Assembly (NCBI GenBank): GCA_022925895.1
Contig: JAKSYS010000349.1
Span: forward strand, 1-63,024
DNA length: 63,024 nt
Source: Fragilaria crotonensis
Lineage: Eukaryota > Bacillariophyta > Fragilariophyceae > Fragilariales > Fragilariaceae
Reading direction: 5' to 3'
Part shown: positions 8,417 through 19,621 of the stretch, one piece after another
How positions within the stretch are numbered: the first letter of the stretch is position 1
How the letters are laid out: every line of letters begins with the position of its first letter
The notes under the pieces: model-generated
Told to the model about the DNA's origin: nothing
Database searches by the model: none
Seen by the model: only the letters and a program-made list of their open reading frames with translations
Translations under genes and position numbers: made by a program

Positions 8417-11116
8417 CTATGCGTAGTAAACATGCGTCAACATGATCGTGACCGCTCGACCCTGACCAGGAGGTGCTCGGACTCTAATACCAACATCAAT
8501 AGTTTCCCCCTTGTCTTCCTTTGATCTGATTTTCATTCCCATATCGGGGGAGATGAATAGGGGATACAGGGTCATTTCACCGTCGATATCTACACCAAAC
8601 GATGCAAAATCATCTCGGCTCAACGAAGTGATGGTATCGTTGACAGCATAATCGAACCAAAAATCCTCTGGCAGTTCAAGTTTTCGCCCTTCTGGCTCGA
8701 CATCTTCTCCCTCGGCCACGCCATTCTCACCTGCCCATCCTTCCGTTACGCTGTCAGAGTTTGGGGCGACTTGGGTATCAATCCGAGCCAAGATGATCCC
8801 TTCCTTCACGTGAGGGACCTTAAGAAGCAACCAACCGCTTAGTCCATCCCCCAATATTCCACCTTGATAGTCATTGTGGCCTGCCATCAAACACTTCGAG
8901 CGTCGATCACGCCCGCATGTTGACTGCGTGGACCCATCGCACAACCCAACTGGAGCGCCACGCATGGTCCAACCTTTACCAGGAGGCAGTGTGGACTTGA
9001 CGTCGTCTTGCAGTCGACGTTGGAAGCGACGAACCCTACTACCACCATCTCCTTGACTGCCCTCAAAGCGGTCGTGCGTACCACTGGAAACCTCCCTACC
9101 GCCGTTGTCGGAATCACCATCCGCTGGAGCATCCAGCGGATGAGTCGTACTGATGGCGATCAAATGCGGATCAACAACGTCATCAGGAATTGCCCACTGT
9201 TGTGGCATAAGGTCAATAGTCGAGTACAATTCCGTTTCTGCGGAGAAGTTGCTGATGCTCATAAACCCTGGCAATATGGCCTTCAAAGAAGTCGCATAGG
9301 GTGTGATGCGAGGCGTCCACTCAGCGTATCCGTGCATCTCAACGTGACATACAGTTGCCAAATCCTTCATCATGAGCTCGCACTCGGATGGTTGCTCGGC
9401 GTTATGAGCGAGGCGAACACTCTCCCTAATGTTACTGTAATGGCTTCCGATGTGCCAGAGGGAATCATCAAGTGGAAAGTTGGAACCTTGGATACCATCA
9501 AGCCACCGATCTAGGGCAGCATTTAAAGCGTGTAGAATAAGCAAACTCAGCTTCCGGGCTTCTAGTTGATGCACGTAGTTTCCAGGAAAGAATTTGGGGC
9601 GGATACTGGAGTCTTGAGTGACGCTTGGACGCACGTCGGTTCGAGGGACCCAGCATACACTGTTGTGTGCTCTGAAGTCGCACACGCCTGTTTTGTTTCT
9701 GCCGCATATAGCGGTGTTAGGCTGTAGGTTTCCAATCCAAGCAGCCTCGGACGAGTCCCGCCGCAAATGGACAGGATCGTCTGTTAGAATCACTGGGACA
9801 CGGCCACCACTGAGGATCGCCTGTTTATAAAGCAAGTCTTTCGCTCCCTTGGAATCGCTCCTAGTTCGACTGTCATACCAAAGCAAGTCTGCCTCACCGT
9901 ACAAGTCTCCTCCAGCCATTGCTCCAAACACAACTGATCGCCCCTTAGCAGCCATGTTTCGTGTTCTGAGTGTGATGCCCAAGAAAGACAAAACTGGTTC
10001 CATGAGGAAGTTGAATTGCATCACGGGAGATTGTATGAAGTTGTTGCCGTGACCAGCAGCACTACCATCGCCCACAGCGACAACAAAGAAATCATCGCTG
10101 GTGATCATTGAATGTAAGAGCTTGCGAACTAAACCGTCCCACGCTTCATTTGACAATTGAGCGATCCCAAGTAATGTCTGATTAGTCTCGGTATCGATCG
10201 CCACGTTTTTGTCGTTGACTCCGGTACTATTTGTCAATAAGACTCGGAATATCTGGTCGCGCTGTTCGAGTTCCTGATCCGATTTCCGACTACCGTCGAC
10301 ATGAAATGACGAATGTCCGTACTCCTCATAGATTCCTTCGCAGACGCGTTGCACCAGTTTCTTTGCCTCGTCGATCAGCGATCTGGTGTATGCTTCGTCA
10401 CGCTGCCAGACAGTCGCAGGAAAATTGGACGAGTTGCAGTCCTTGTTTGGGCATTGGGTGAAATCTACGTTTGCTCGCCTGTCTTTAAGGTAGGCATCGA
10501 CCAGATCCCATGCTCCATACTTTTGCTTCGTTGCATTCATCTTGGCCAAGAACTTGGTCTGCTTTTCACCAAGTTCGTCTTTTGTAAAGCCGTCATAGTA
10601 AGGGGAGGCGAAAACAGACTGCATCGGGTCATGCCAATAGTGACCAATGTGATTCCTAATGTTCTCGGTTGACAGCGACTTGACAGTTTCGCCAACATTC
10701 GATTCTGGAATGAGATTCATATGATGCAAATCATCTTCGTGTTGGTTTTGATGCGCCCGTTGACCAACCACAGACGCGGGATTGTTTTTCCCGCCGAAAC
10801 CCAATTGATGGATTCCACGAGGATCTTCGTCGTCCATTGGAAATTCTTCAATCGTTCGATCCATGGCATTCACATACATGAACACCATAAATCCTAGTGT
10901 AGCCAGGAGACAGGCATTGCGAACCATGAATGCAGTCTTTGTCCGCAACAGACCCCGAAAACCAGTACCGGCAGTGTCGGGCAAATCGTCCACAGAAGCG
11001 CGACTTCGCTTTCGCAAGTTTCCTCGTCCAATGGTTTCGTCGAACAGCGACGAAATCTCCTCATCGATTTCAAGCGGAGTCATGACCAATCCATTGCAAG
11101 CTAGGTTATTATCCAT
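8417..11116 (-). CDS. Type II membrane protein with SGNH-hydrolase-like domain
   Basis: An intact single-exon frame. The ATG at 11116 is preferred over 11269 because the extra 51 residues are low-complexity Arg/Thr/Lys. From 11116 it codes 899 residues: a short cytosolic head, a transmembrane anchor at about residues 67-85 (VRNACLLATLGFMVFMYV) and a long lumenal or extracellular part. The core has FFVVAVGDGSAAGHGNNF, where the GxGSAAGHGN block matches the Ser-containing block I of SGNH-type esterases found repeatedly in diatom and other stramenopile membrane proteins. It is followed by TRNMAAKG, the acidic LLWYDSRTRSD, and DSLWHIGSHYSN, which could supply the Asp/His pair. The last ~250 residues lack a recognised fold. 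Substrate unknown; carbohydrate or ester modification is inference. Confidence 0.65.
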   Translation of the reverse strand: MDNNLACNGLVMTPLEIDEEISSLFDETIGRGNLRKRSRASVDDLPDTAGTGFRGLLRTKTAFMVRNACLLATLGFMVFMYVNAMDRTIEEFPMDDEDPRGIHQLGFGGKNNPASVVGQRAHQNQHEDDLHHMNLIPESNVGETVKSLSTENIRNHIGHYWHDPMQSVFASPYYDGFTKDELGEKQTKFLAKMNATKQKYGAWDLVDAYLKDRRANVDFTQCPNKDCNSSNFPATVWQRDEAYTRSLIDEAKKLVQRVCEGIYEEYGHSSFHVDGSRKSDQELEQRDQIFRVLLTNSTGVNDKNVAIDTETNQTLLGIAQLSNEAWDGLVRKLLHSMITSDDFFVVAVGDGSAAGHGNNFIQSPVMQFNFLMEPVLSFLGITLRTRNMAAKGRSVVFGAMAGGDLYGEADLLWYDSRTRSDSKGAKDLLYKQAILSGGRVPVILTDDPVHLRRDSSEAAWIGNLQPNTAICGRNKTGVCDFRAHNSVCWVPRTDVRPSVTQDSSIRPKFFPGNYVHQLEARKLSLLILHALNAALDRWLDGIQGSNFPLDDSLWHIGSHYSNIRESVRLAHNAEQPSECELMMKDLATVCHVEMHGYAEWTPRITPYATSLKAILPGFMSISNFSAETELYSTIDLMPQQWAIPDDVVDPHLIAISTTHPLDAPADGDSDNGGREVSSGTHDRFEGSQGDGGSRVRRFQRRLQDDVKSTLPPGKGWTMRGAPVGLCDGSTQSTCGRDRRSKCLMAGHNDYQGGILGDGLSGWLLLKVPHVKEGIILARIDTQVAPNSDSVTEGWAGENGVAEGEDVEPEGRKLELPEDFWFDYAVNDTITSLSRDDFASFGVDIDGEMTLYPLFISPDMGMKIRSKEDKGETIDVGIRVRAPPGQGRAVTIMLTHVYYA

Positions 11117-11267
11117 TGTCACCGAAGGATGGACGCTTTGTAGCTTGTTGTTGTACACTCCAGGACTCAGTTCTCGTTCTTGGCTCTTCCTGTTTTTTGT
11201 CTCCCTCTTCCTCGTCCTCGTCCTCGTCGTCCAATACCAGTTGCATGTTATGGAGTATGGAGTATGC

Positions 11268-11330
11268 ATACCAGGTACTTGTACTCTAGTACTAGTACTA
11301 GTAGCTAGTAGAGCTACTACTGCTAGTAGG
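11268..11330. repeat. ACTAGTACTAGTAC-type palindromic low-complexity tract
   Basis: Short self-complementary GTAC/ACTAGT units just upstream of the SGNH gene. The same motif family recurs between genes across the window. Confidence 0.5.
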
Positions 11331-11559
11331 CGTTAGGAGAGTTATCAGTAGGACAGTAAGGATTACAACAGTACAAATGAATAGCGAATATGCGTATGCA
11401 TTTAGCATTTATCCACCAATCTTCAACACTCCAGTTCATATGTTCATATCATTCACGTACTGTGAAAATGGAGGTGGGCTCGGCGAGTAGATGAGAAAGC
11501 GAACATAGCAACAAGGGCGGAAGCTCTCTGCGAATTGTCTCCGTGTTCCAAACTTCTTC

Positions 11560-12045
11560 AACCCTCAAATGCGTTAATGGATGTTATCGTAAAAAAAAAG
11601 GCGACGCTCGAAGGATCCCAAACATCTGTGGAAGTTGCCCATTTGCTGTGCGAACTGGTTGATCAGAGTAAAGCGCGCCCGGCTGTATTGACACATTTAT
11701 TTGGATACTAACGATGTGAAAATTTGGGAAAGAGCCATGGCAAGTATCGCAAAACAAACCATATCATTGAAAGAACATCCTCTACCGCTAAATTCGATAG
11801 CCAAGATGGCAACTCGAGACTCGGCGCGCGCAATAAGGCCACATGTTCGAAGTCTCTTATCTACCCTTGCAAAGGAAAAATGCCAATGGGTCCACATGGC
11901 TCGAAATCCTCATGTAATAGAAACGTTGGTGAAGGCGGCACCAAACCACGTGGCCATGGAAATTTTGTGGGACATTTTCCACATCAATCTCCAATCGACG
12001 GATTCTTGCGACTCCACGTCGGGCTCCTGTCATTTTTGTAAGTCT
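11560..12045 (+). pseudogene. Fragment of an alpha-helical (ARM/HEAT-like) protein, one frameshift
   Basis: From about 11568 the plus strand reads NALMDVIVKKKATLEG and VEVAHLLCELVDQS up to a stop at about 11708. A one-base shift in TACTAACG then continues as NDVKIWERAMASIAK, SLLSTLAKEK, ETLVKAAPNHVAMEILWDIF. The pattern of paired amphipathic helices and the MEILWDIF run suggest an armadillo/HEAT-like solenoid, but no specific family is recognised. No start codon or downstream continuation could be placed. Confidence 0.35.
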
Positions 12046-12378
12046 GTCTCTTACTCTCGATTGCAGCCCAACCTTATCGTCCTCGTTTGAACGTTGTTCT
12101 TTCGGTGACGATACGGTATGATAGAAATCAGGGTGCACACTGCACGAGGTCAATGCCTTGCCGCGGTCGTTGTCGTGCAATGACGGGCTGGATGACTGGG
12201 AACCATTGTGGAATTGTGCACAGCGTTACCGCTGTGCTCAATGAGTTCGACTGCGACGACTGGTACTGTATTGTGGAGTTCGTAAAGTTAATCAGTAGAC
12301 AGCTATGGTGTATGTGCAGGTGGCATCATCATTTAACTTGACTGCGTTGTCATCGCATGTACTATGCAAGCCTAATCT
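12046..12378. other. Intergenic, nothing recognised
   Basis: No coding or repeat signal stands out in this spacer between the helical fragment and the minus-strand gene ending at 12379. Confidence 0.35.
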
Positions 12379-12901
12379 TTAAGAACTGTCATTGAGAAAT
12401 AGCACTGATGGTGAGTCATTTTTTTGCTTGCGCCCAAATGCCAGTTTGTCCATTTCGGGATCCAATATGAGTGGCATGGCAGATTTCCCCCTGTTTTGAG
12501 CTCGGACAATTAGAATCAAGTAATCTCTCGCGACCTTCCAGGCAAATCCCTTCGAATCACCACATTCCTTGTAGAGGACAGCAGCTGCAAGGGTTCTATC
12601 ATCTCCTGAATCAAATGAGTCAAAGATTAGTCTGCGTCTTTCCGCTTGCGCGAGTTCATGAGTCCTTTCGGCAACTTTATCTGCCGACACCACCTTTGAG
12701 CTCGTCAGGTCCTTTAATGCCAAATTGTAGTCAACGACAGCCTTTCGCATCATTGACTTGAATGCCGGAAAATCTAATCGAGTACATGCTGTGTCTGCCA
12801 GCTCCACTATGTGATCCCACAGAATTCCTATTGCTTTCTGAGAGCAGTAGGCCTTTCTCGTGATCCTCCCAAGCACGAAGCGTTTGGCTCAAATAGTCCA
12901 T
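12379..12901 (-). CDS. Hypothetical alpha-helical protein, likely one frameshift
   Basis: The best start is ATG at 12901, beginning MDYLSQTLRAWEDHEKG. After about 17 codons that frame is lost and the main frame (stop at 12379) takes over at about 12840-12855 (SQKAIGILWDHIVELADTA). The body is mostly helical: KAVVDYNLALKDL, ADKVAERTHELAQAERRRL, TLAAAVLYKECGD. I do not recognise the family. The neighbouring MCTP-like gene ends 128 bases upstream in the same orientation. A one-base error or mutation is the simplest explanation for the broken start; an undetected upstream exon is the alternative. Confidence 0.4.
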
Positions 12902-13028
12902 GGTAACCGATTTGGGGGCGCAAAGTTGATAACAACAACGTGCAATTTCTGGAGATTATGCGCCTTCGCTTACGTAGCGTTAACTATGCCGATCTTTCCG
13001 ATCTTTAGTAACCTCCACATTTCAATAT

Positions 13029-16000
13029 TTATTCTCTGTAGAATGCCACGAAAGTAGAGTCGGACTCCTTGTACAAGACCGAAAGACTTCCTTTCGGAAG
13101 TGAACTCTCGTCAACGGGAGCGTCTTCGTCATCTTGGTGAACTCTTTCCAGTGCTACGATTTCGACTCCTTCGCTTTCAAAGTCCAACACACACTCTCCG
13201 TCAGATAGTTCGAGCTGCAATTCGTGGCACGAACCCTCCTTCGTATCTTCTAATAATCGTTCTGATATGGACGCAGGAGAGCTTGCATATTCATCATCGT
13301 CGTCCTCCTTCTGGCGAGATTTCACCGAGAATGATCCAGCTGTCCTCGACTGGTTAGATATCTGTTCAAAATAAGTCGGATCATCATTTGAATCGCTTGC
13401 TTTTCCGTTCATTCCATCTAGAGCTAAATATGTAGTACTTGGGAAAGCACTTGTCACACTTGTCAGCTCTGTTTCGGTCGGCATCATCAGTTGCGAGTGG
13501 GATTTGTCACCCACCTGGACCAACTCATAACCAACCTCGCATGGTGCAGTTTCATCTGGAGAGCTCGCTTGTTTCAGTCGAAGATGCCGATGCCGTCGCA
13601 CGCCTCCACTTAGTTTCGCAGCTGCCTGCATCAGCGTCAACCTTGTCTCCACTCGACTTAGTTTCTCCATACGCTCAAGCGCCAATGCTTCGTTGCTTTG
13701 GTATTTATCCTCAAGTCGAGGGATCATATCGCCGTAAAGTTGTTGTCCAGCAAGGACGGACGTGCATTCGATTGCTGGTGCTTTACGAATGACCTTCGCA
13801 GTCGAAGATGGCAACGGTCGATCGTAGTGTCGAGCTAAGTTAAACGCAGGAACTTGGGTTATCAGCTTTCCGAATCGTAGACATTTGACTGCTCTGACTT
13901 TCAATGCCTGCTCGCGGCGGATGCGGACTATCTGCTTCTTGGCATCGAAGGCATTCATGATCTGTTCAAGCTCATCGGATTTATTGGCACGCAACCAAAG
14001 ATCTACAATCTTCATATGTGGTCCGAAAAGTCCATAAACAACTATGCGTCCGGTCCAAGTCAGAATGAAAACCCACGGAAGGAGCAAGGACACGAGACCT
14101 GCTCCCAGGAACAACGCAGAGATCCAAAAGGAAAGGATGCTTTCTTCCCACAACAGAATGATCTTGACCTGACGAAAGAACTGACATACGCCTGGTAATA
14201 ACAAGAGTTAGCCGACATGATTAAACCGACATTTTCCCACGTGTATTTCACTCACTTCCAATATACCCTTGATATCTTCCGAGCCGTTCCAGTAAATCAA
14301 GGGGTATACCTAGATTCACCTGTGTGTGAATGCTTTCGTTTCCATGCTCCTGCAGAACTCGTTCCATCTCGGCTCTCTTTTCAGCCTTCTTCATATCATC
14401 CTGCTCCCGTTTCTGCCAAGCTTCTTCGTATGCCACAGCTTCCTCGTGTCCCTCATTTGCACTGATTTTCAAAATCTTTTGCCTCGATTTTCCGTACATA
14501 AGAATGTCCAGGTAGTGAAAGAATGTGGGGCATCTATACCAAGGCGAAGGATGCTGCCGACGCATTCTTCCGTTCGCGATCATCAGCCAAGCAACGCTCA
14601 ATATTGCAAAAGCCGGAAACATATGCGGCCGTTCAACCAACGTTGTCGCAACGCAGAAGAATATCATCGAGTGAATAGGCAGAAAGATGGAGAAGAACTC
14701 GACCTGTCCACGCCAGAACATCAACGAATAGAGCGAGTCACTAATAGCGTATGACAAACGTCTCTTGTATTCGAAGATTTCATTGATGTACGATCGACAC
14801 ACCGTCAAATCGAACTTGTCCTCGCCGTCGTACTCCCCGAAGCAAGTGTATCGGACTACCTTGAAACTTTTCATCTTCTTGACGTTCACGTGAATATTGG
14901 GCCTGGGCTTGAGAGCAGTCAATAGACTTGCCTTCTCATCAAAAACCTCGACACGAAGTCGGATTGTGATTTGACCAGTAGGCGTTCGATCAGTGACATT
15001 TGCTGATTTAAACAAACTGTACCGTAGTGTGTAGAGCGTATCTCGTTGTAGATTGCTGATGTTTACTGCCACCCGACCAAGAGGCTCGTGGTTGGCGAGT
15101 GGTCCAATGTCATAGTCAAACACTCCCAAGTAAAGCATGCTCGCAGGGTGCATCATTCCAAAGCAAAACGCTCGCTGCGTCCAAGGCAACCAGTGCGGAC
15201 TCAATTCATCGTCAATGACTGGTGTCTCCGCTAGAGCGTCTTCGTAGACTAGAGCAACGAAGCTATCGGTTACATTCCCAATGGCTTCACCAACGTCCAC
15301 GTTCGGCAGTCCGTGGCAAGATAGAACTTCAACATATAGTCGCCCTAACTTGCCGCTGCCAGCTTGCACCCATTCTCGGAAGGTCTACGTGTTTCGACTT
15401 TGATTTCATGTGGAGAAAGGTAGTGGGAGGATTTTGGTCGCTTCGGATCTGAATACGGTTTGACTCGTTGCTTCTTCGTCCCAGATTTCGAATCAAGGAA
15501 GTTGGACGCAGTAAACGCGGAGGTAATGGCATTGATGAAACTCGCCCCAGCAACTCGCGTTTCGTTCGTCTCGGTAATAAGGGTTGCTTTCTTTTTATCA
15601 CGACAACTGTCTTCGTTGTTGAGAAGAGCCTTGAGAATGGTGCTCTCTTGAAGACGTCTATGATTCCACAAGGTAACGAACTTTGCATCGGCTGGCGTAG
15701 CCACCTTAAGTCGAAGTGCCAAATTTCCCCTGCCGATAGAGTCATCTCCCAGCTCATCCTGCAGGACAAGCTCAAAGCGTTCTCCATTGCACCTCTGAAT
15801 GATCTCTGCCGCTGGTAGTTCAACCTGACCCAAGAAAGTTTTAATCTCTGTGAGTGGTCCTATGTTGCGAGAGGAATATAGTCTGATCGTCAAGGAGTGG
15901 TCCGCCAGTTCGACTGGAGTTGCCTTCAAGAGAAAAGCGAGTCGGTATCAATGGTCCAAATGGGCGAAAGCCCCTCCTGGTTCTGAGTAATGAATCTTAC

Positions 16001-16193
16001 GAGAACCGAAGAACACTTCAGCATAGGGTTTGGGATTACCAATGTCATCATCGTCTGCGATGAGATCCGTGGCCCCAACAAGCTCCCCGAGGATCTCAAT
16101 TTGCTCGTCATCTAGTATGTGGCTGTCGTCGTCGCTCACTTCTGTTGAAGAGACAGAGGAATCTTCATTCCCAGGTTTAGTAGTTTCCGTCAT
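13029..16193 (-). CDS. MCTP-like protein: two C2 domains plus C-terminal transmembrane region
   Basis: ATG at 16193. The first C2 domain spans about 16110-15700 (ILGELVGATDLI, NPKPYAEVFFGSRK, TFLGQVELPAAEI), the second about 15360-14930 (GRLYVEVLSCHGLPN, LYLGVFDYDIGP). Then come two hydrophobic helices (FFSIFLPIHSMIFFCVATTL; FPAFAILSVAWLMIA), PWYRCPTFFHYLDIL, a 64-base intron (GTGAGT from 14255, CAG ending at 14192) and a second helix pair (ISALFLGAGLVSLLLPWVFIL). The acidic tail ends at 13029. This matches multiple C2/transmembrane proteins, which bind phospholipid, often with Ca2+, at ER contact sites. Three frame breaks interrupt the long exon: at the C4 run 15971-15974, the A4 run 15933-15936, and about 15371-15390. 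The first two compensate each other and restore the C2 motif SPIWTIDTDSLF, pointing to indel artefacts. Confidence 0.65.
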
Positions 16194-16569
16194 ACCAGCG
16201 AATCGTTAGGGCTCCTCGACAAGCGGGATTGATCAGTACGTCGAGTGGAAGGGTGTGTGATATGCACTTGTTGAATGTTCGCGATCAGTGCAGCTGGTGT
16301 TTTGGTGGATATTTTTGTGCCACAATTTTCGGCTGCAGAACATGGATGGATCTGAAGAGCGGGAATGCCGCCGCGAGACAAATTTTCCATGTGCTTCCCA
16401 TCGTCTTGGCGAATTTTCGGCACACCTGTCGGCATTGTCAAACAAATTAGCCCGTTGGATAACCGAATTCTTCATATTAGTTGGCAGTTGAAAAACCGTA
16501 ATAAACGGGATTTAGTTTTAATCCAGCATAAAATTTAGTTAACTATGGAAAACAATTCGGTAAACTGTT

Positions 16570-17056
16570 CATACTCGGTATAGGAGTACAGTTTTGTATG
16601 CTACTACAAACCTCCACACCTCCAATAACCCCGAACGCCAGCCCATATAAATCCATCTTCTCCAGTTCAAATGATACCTGGTAGTAGAATTAGAAGGCCA
16701 AGAGCTAAGGACTGCACAATTCTTGTCAATAGCTCCCGCTGCCAGTAGTGGCTGAATGTACCAGAGTGAGCTGACGAAATCATAGAGAATTGCCCGATGC
16801 AGACTGGGCTGTTTGGGGTGTCTTTCAATTGTCGTTTCCAAAGGCGATCTACATGATAGTCGCGATTGTAGCTACTCGTATCGACTGCAGGAATTTCAGA
16901 TAGATCGATCGGCTGGAGGGGAAGAGTCATGCCCAGTTTCAGCAGCGGATAAGGCCAGAGGAAGAAAAGCTTTGTGAGATGAACGACGCTCCATCCCACG
17001 GATTGGGTATTGGGTGTCCTCTCAAAGAGACTTGTGTCGGCACCCTGAGCATTCAT
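16570..17056 (-). pseudogene. N-terminal fragment of an ABCC (MRP-type) transporter
   Basis: ATG at 17056; about residues 9-35 (FERTPNTQSVGWSVVH; LTKLFFLWPYPLLKLGM; TLPLQPIDLSEIP) match the conserved start of ABCC full transporters, where the cytosolic lead-in (LFFxWxxPLLKLG...PL...DL) precedes the first membrane domain. After a one-base shift at the G4 run 16815-16818 the next frame gives QPSLHRAILYDFVSSLWYIQPLL, the first transmembrane helix region. A further shift leads to GEDGFIWAGV before homology ends near 16570. No nucleotide-binding domains are present. It is a truncated, frameshifted relic. Confidence 0.6.
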
Positions 17057-17425
17057 CGTGGATTACCATCACTTTCAGCATTTCCGGCTTCATTATCCGG
17101 TTTGTCACACAACGAAAGAGCGCAAGTGCTGTTTGAATGGTTGATGAGCCTCGGTGTTGTGAAAACTATCGATGAGGTGCACGTACATAGTAATGCGGAA
17201 GGAATAGAACTGAAGATGAATGATGGTTTATTATGAGTGAGGTCCAACATGTGTATACGGCTGGAAGACAGTGAAGTGACGGAGGGCGGGAATATTCTAT
17301 TCTGATACGTATGCGGAAATGGAGTGTCGGGAGGGTCATAAGAAATATTTTGTTGCAGCTCTTGTCTACCGACAGTTGATGTTGCCAAAGATGACGCCGA
17401 TCGATGTGCGATGTTTGATGACCTG

Positions 17426-18217
17426 CTAAGGAGCCTTTCTCTTGGGAAGCTGGGCGCGCCTTTTGTGTTTGTCCTTTTTGATACAGGTTGAGTGATGTTC
17501 TTTCTTGCGGGCTTGCTCTTTCCGTCCCATACCTTGCGTTGGACCGGAAACGGAGCTCTTCATGGAAGCCGCAGGTGTGGGAGTTGCACGAGTCGTTTCA
17601 CTCGCAGCGGTTTGCTGTTGCATATTGGGATCGACATACGTTGTCTTCTTCAAGACACTAGCAATTTGAGTTGTATCGGTTGCATCACATTCAGCCAAGC
17701 TTTCCGCTTGCTCAAGCGCCAAATTGAAATCATGCAAGCATTGAGGAGTCATTTTTATTTTCTGGACAACCGCCGTTCTTACAAACGCAAATGCATTTCG
17801 ATGTTGTGTGAATTCCGACCATTTGTCCTCGAAGCCCAAGAATTGAGCAATCGCCGCCGAGCTTGGTGGCCCACTGGATCCTGGGCCGTAGTTTCTTTTG
17901 TGCTCAGCAAGTTGCTTGAGGAGCATCATTTCCGTAGTCGATGAAGAAAGTGTGCCACGACGTTCAGCCATGGCGTGAGCGTACGACGGGTACACCAAAG
18001 CAGGCCACCAATACTCCTCTGTGTGGCCTTCTGGAATGAGGGGCACAAAGGCTAGCTGTACATACACACGGGCTGTGCGCTTCATTGTCAGGTCGACAGT
18101 TGCCCTCGGAATGTAGATGAGTTCAAATAAAATTAAAATTGTGAATAGAGCAAATATCAGACAATCCATGGAGGTATCGGACTTGGTTGTTCCCAAACAC
18201 ATATAGTCTTCAATCAC
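17426..18217 (-). CDS. Hypothetical protein with PWWP-like WWPALVY motif
   Basis: Open frame of 263 codons; the frame begins without an ATG at 18217, so the start is either Met at 18202 (MCLGTTK) or an upstream exon joined at the acceptor-like TGCGTAG near 18250. Features in order: a hydrophobic helix (CLIFALFTILILFELIYI), then VYVQLAFVPLIPEG and EYWWPALVYPSYAHAMAE, which resembles the aromatic core of PWWP/Tudor-like modules, a helical middle (FLGFEDKWSEFTQHRNAF), and a strongly basic Lys/Arg tail (KKEHHSTCIKKDKHKRR). Basic tail and WWPA core suggest chromatin or nucleic-acid contact, but the membrane-like segment argues otherwise. Family not recognised. Confidence 0.45.
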   Translation of the reverse strand: MIEDYMCLGTTKSDTSMDCLIFALFTILILFELIYIPRATVDLTMKRTARVYVQLAFVPLIPEGHTEEYWWPALVYPSYAHAMAERRGTLSSSTTEMMLLKQLAEHKRNYGPGSSGPPSSAAIAQFLGFEDKWSEFTQHRNAFAFVRTAVVQKIKMTPQCLHDFNLALEQAESLAECDATDTTQIASVLKKTTYVDPNMQQQTAASETTRATPTPAASMKSSVSGPTQGMGRKEQARKKEHHSTCIKKDKHKRRAQLPKRKAP

Positions 18218-18333
18218 AGTCGAATCGGAATCAGATGCTGGTGATTGGTGATCCTACGCATATGGCGTATGACGTATGAGGCTCTTTTGTCGGATCGGCA
18301 GGGACGCTGGTACTGGTTGAGGAATGGCCACTT

Positions 18334-18684
18334 TTGATCATGGCGGCAAAACCGGCAGCGTCGCATTTCGACAGATTTAATAGAGGATTTGAATCACGAA
18401 TCGTGGATGTCGCTAATCATAATGAAATCATTGATGTCCCTGAGCTTTTTACGATCGTGGAGGACTTTCAGTCACAGAACGCAAGACTAGAAACGGGTGT
18501 CGCACCCTACGGCACAGTCGCATCCGCGGCACCGATGGAGTCACTTTCGAAGATTCAGAAGTCTATCGGGCTTGTGCAATGCAAGACTGAACCATGGCGC
18601 CTTGCCTTGAATTGCTGTCACCTGTCACTTGTCAATCACACATTGGGTACTCGAACCTCCTACCTCTACCTACTGTACCGGTAG
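18334..18684 (+). CDS. Short hypothetical ORF
   Basis: ATG at 18340 (second Met) starts MAAKPAASHFDRFNRGFESRIVD and continues EIIDVPELFTIVEDFQS. Composition is coding-like for about 75 residues, after which it runs into GTAC-rich repeat. No homology recognised. It lies about 0.9 kb upstream of the tyrosine-recombinase remnant and in the same orientation, so it may be part of that element. Confidence 0.25.
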   Translation: MIMAAKPAASHFDRFNRGFESRIVDVANHNEIIDVPELFTIVEDFQSQNARLETGVAPYGTVASAAPMESLSKIQKSIGLVQCKTEPWRLALNCCHLSLVNHTLGTRTSYLYLLYR

Positions 18685-18973
18685 TAGTACTCGTTGTATA
18701 GTCCAATGAATGTCTGTCCCCAGCCGGGAGAAAAATCTGTTCGCACTCGCTCCTCCAGTACTAGTACTGGTCCTTGACTCTAGTATCTAGTACGAGTAGT
18801 CGTACGCCTTGAAGTATGCGACTATTTGTGACATTGTGACTGTGCCGCATCCGGGCCACGCGACACCAAAATGAATTCATACGAGTAGTTGCAGTACAAG
18901 TACCTCTGGTACCTTGGTATGCCTCGGACCTGTACCGGTACTTGTACTGGTACTTGTACCGCAGACCGCAGTC

Positions 18974-19340
18974 CGCGGCCCGCGGGGCACTGGAATATTT
19001 TGTTCCAGTAGCCCCGCGGCAATGGACTGCGACTGCTGTACCTGTACCTGGTACATACTGTAGGACCGCAGACCGCGGGGCACTGCAATATCTTGTTCCA
19101 GTACTAGTAGAGAGTCCGGGGGAAATAGACTTACCGCGGTACTGTACCGGCAGCACAGCAGCCCGCGGGGCACTGAAATGTTTTGTTCCAGTACGCCAGT
19201 ACGCCCCGTTGAAATGCAGTGGCTGACCGCGGTACTAGTACTAGCTAGTACATGTACCACCCACAACGGACCGCTTGGCAGTGGAATATTTTGTTCCAGT
19301 AGCCCCGCGCCCCGCTGAAATAGAGTGACCGCGGTACTAC
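18974..19340. repeat. Cluster of four GC-rich hairpin repeat units
   Basis: Unit 1 (18980-19019) is an almost perfect hairpin: outer arms CCGCGGGGC (18980-18988) and GCCCCGCGG (19011-19019), inner arms ACTGGAA and TTCCAGT, loop TATTTTG, one unpaired A. Units 2, 3 and 4 start at 19073, 19163 and about 19270 and keep the left arm and the AATATTTTGTTCCAGT core, with the right arm varied. Units 2-4 each end in a shared tail GAAAT(A/G)...ACCGCGGTAC. Spacing is about 90-108 bases. Two more units lie at 21836-21894, beyond the recombinase remnant. Confidence 0.75.
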
Positions 19341-19621
19341 GGTATTACCTCGGAAATGCGACCGAGGTAGTACTTCTCTTATAGGATTCCACGAAATTCC
19401 GGATCTTGCACTACTGGTACTATGCCCCATAGTTGGGGTACTTGAAGACGTTTTCGGTAGATTTATGTGGACCATACTCAGTCCAAACAATAGTACCAGC
19501 AGTTTGGGAACTGCGACTTTCGTTGCACTTGCAGTAAATTTACATGTGGTACATATGGAACGAATGCGACAAGTTTCGTAAGGTACCCTTTGGCTCATTT
19601 GTAATACTTGTCGATAGAATG

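Noticed and set aside
18974..19340. CRISPR array or tRNA cluster
   Set aside because: Repeats are few, unevenly spaced and self-complementary, there are no consistent spacers or cas genes, and they do not fold as tRNA.
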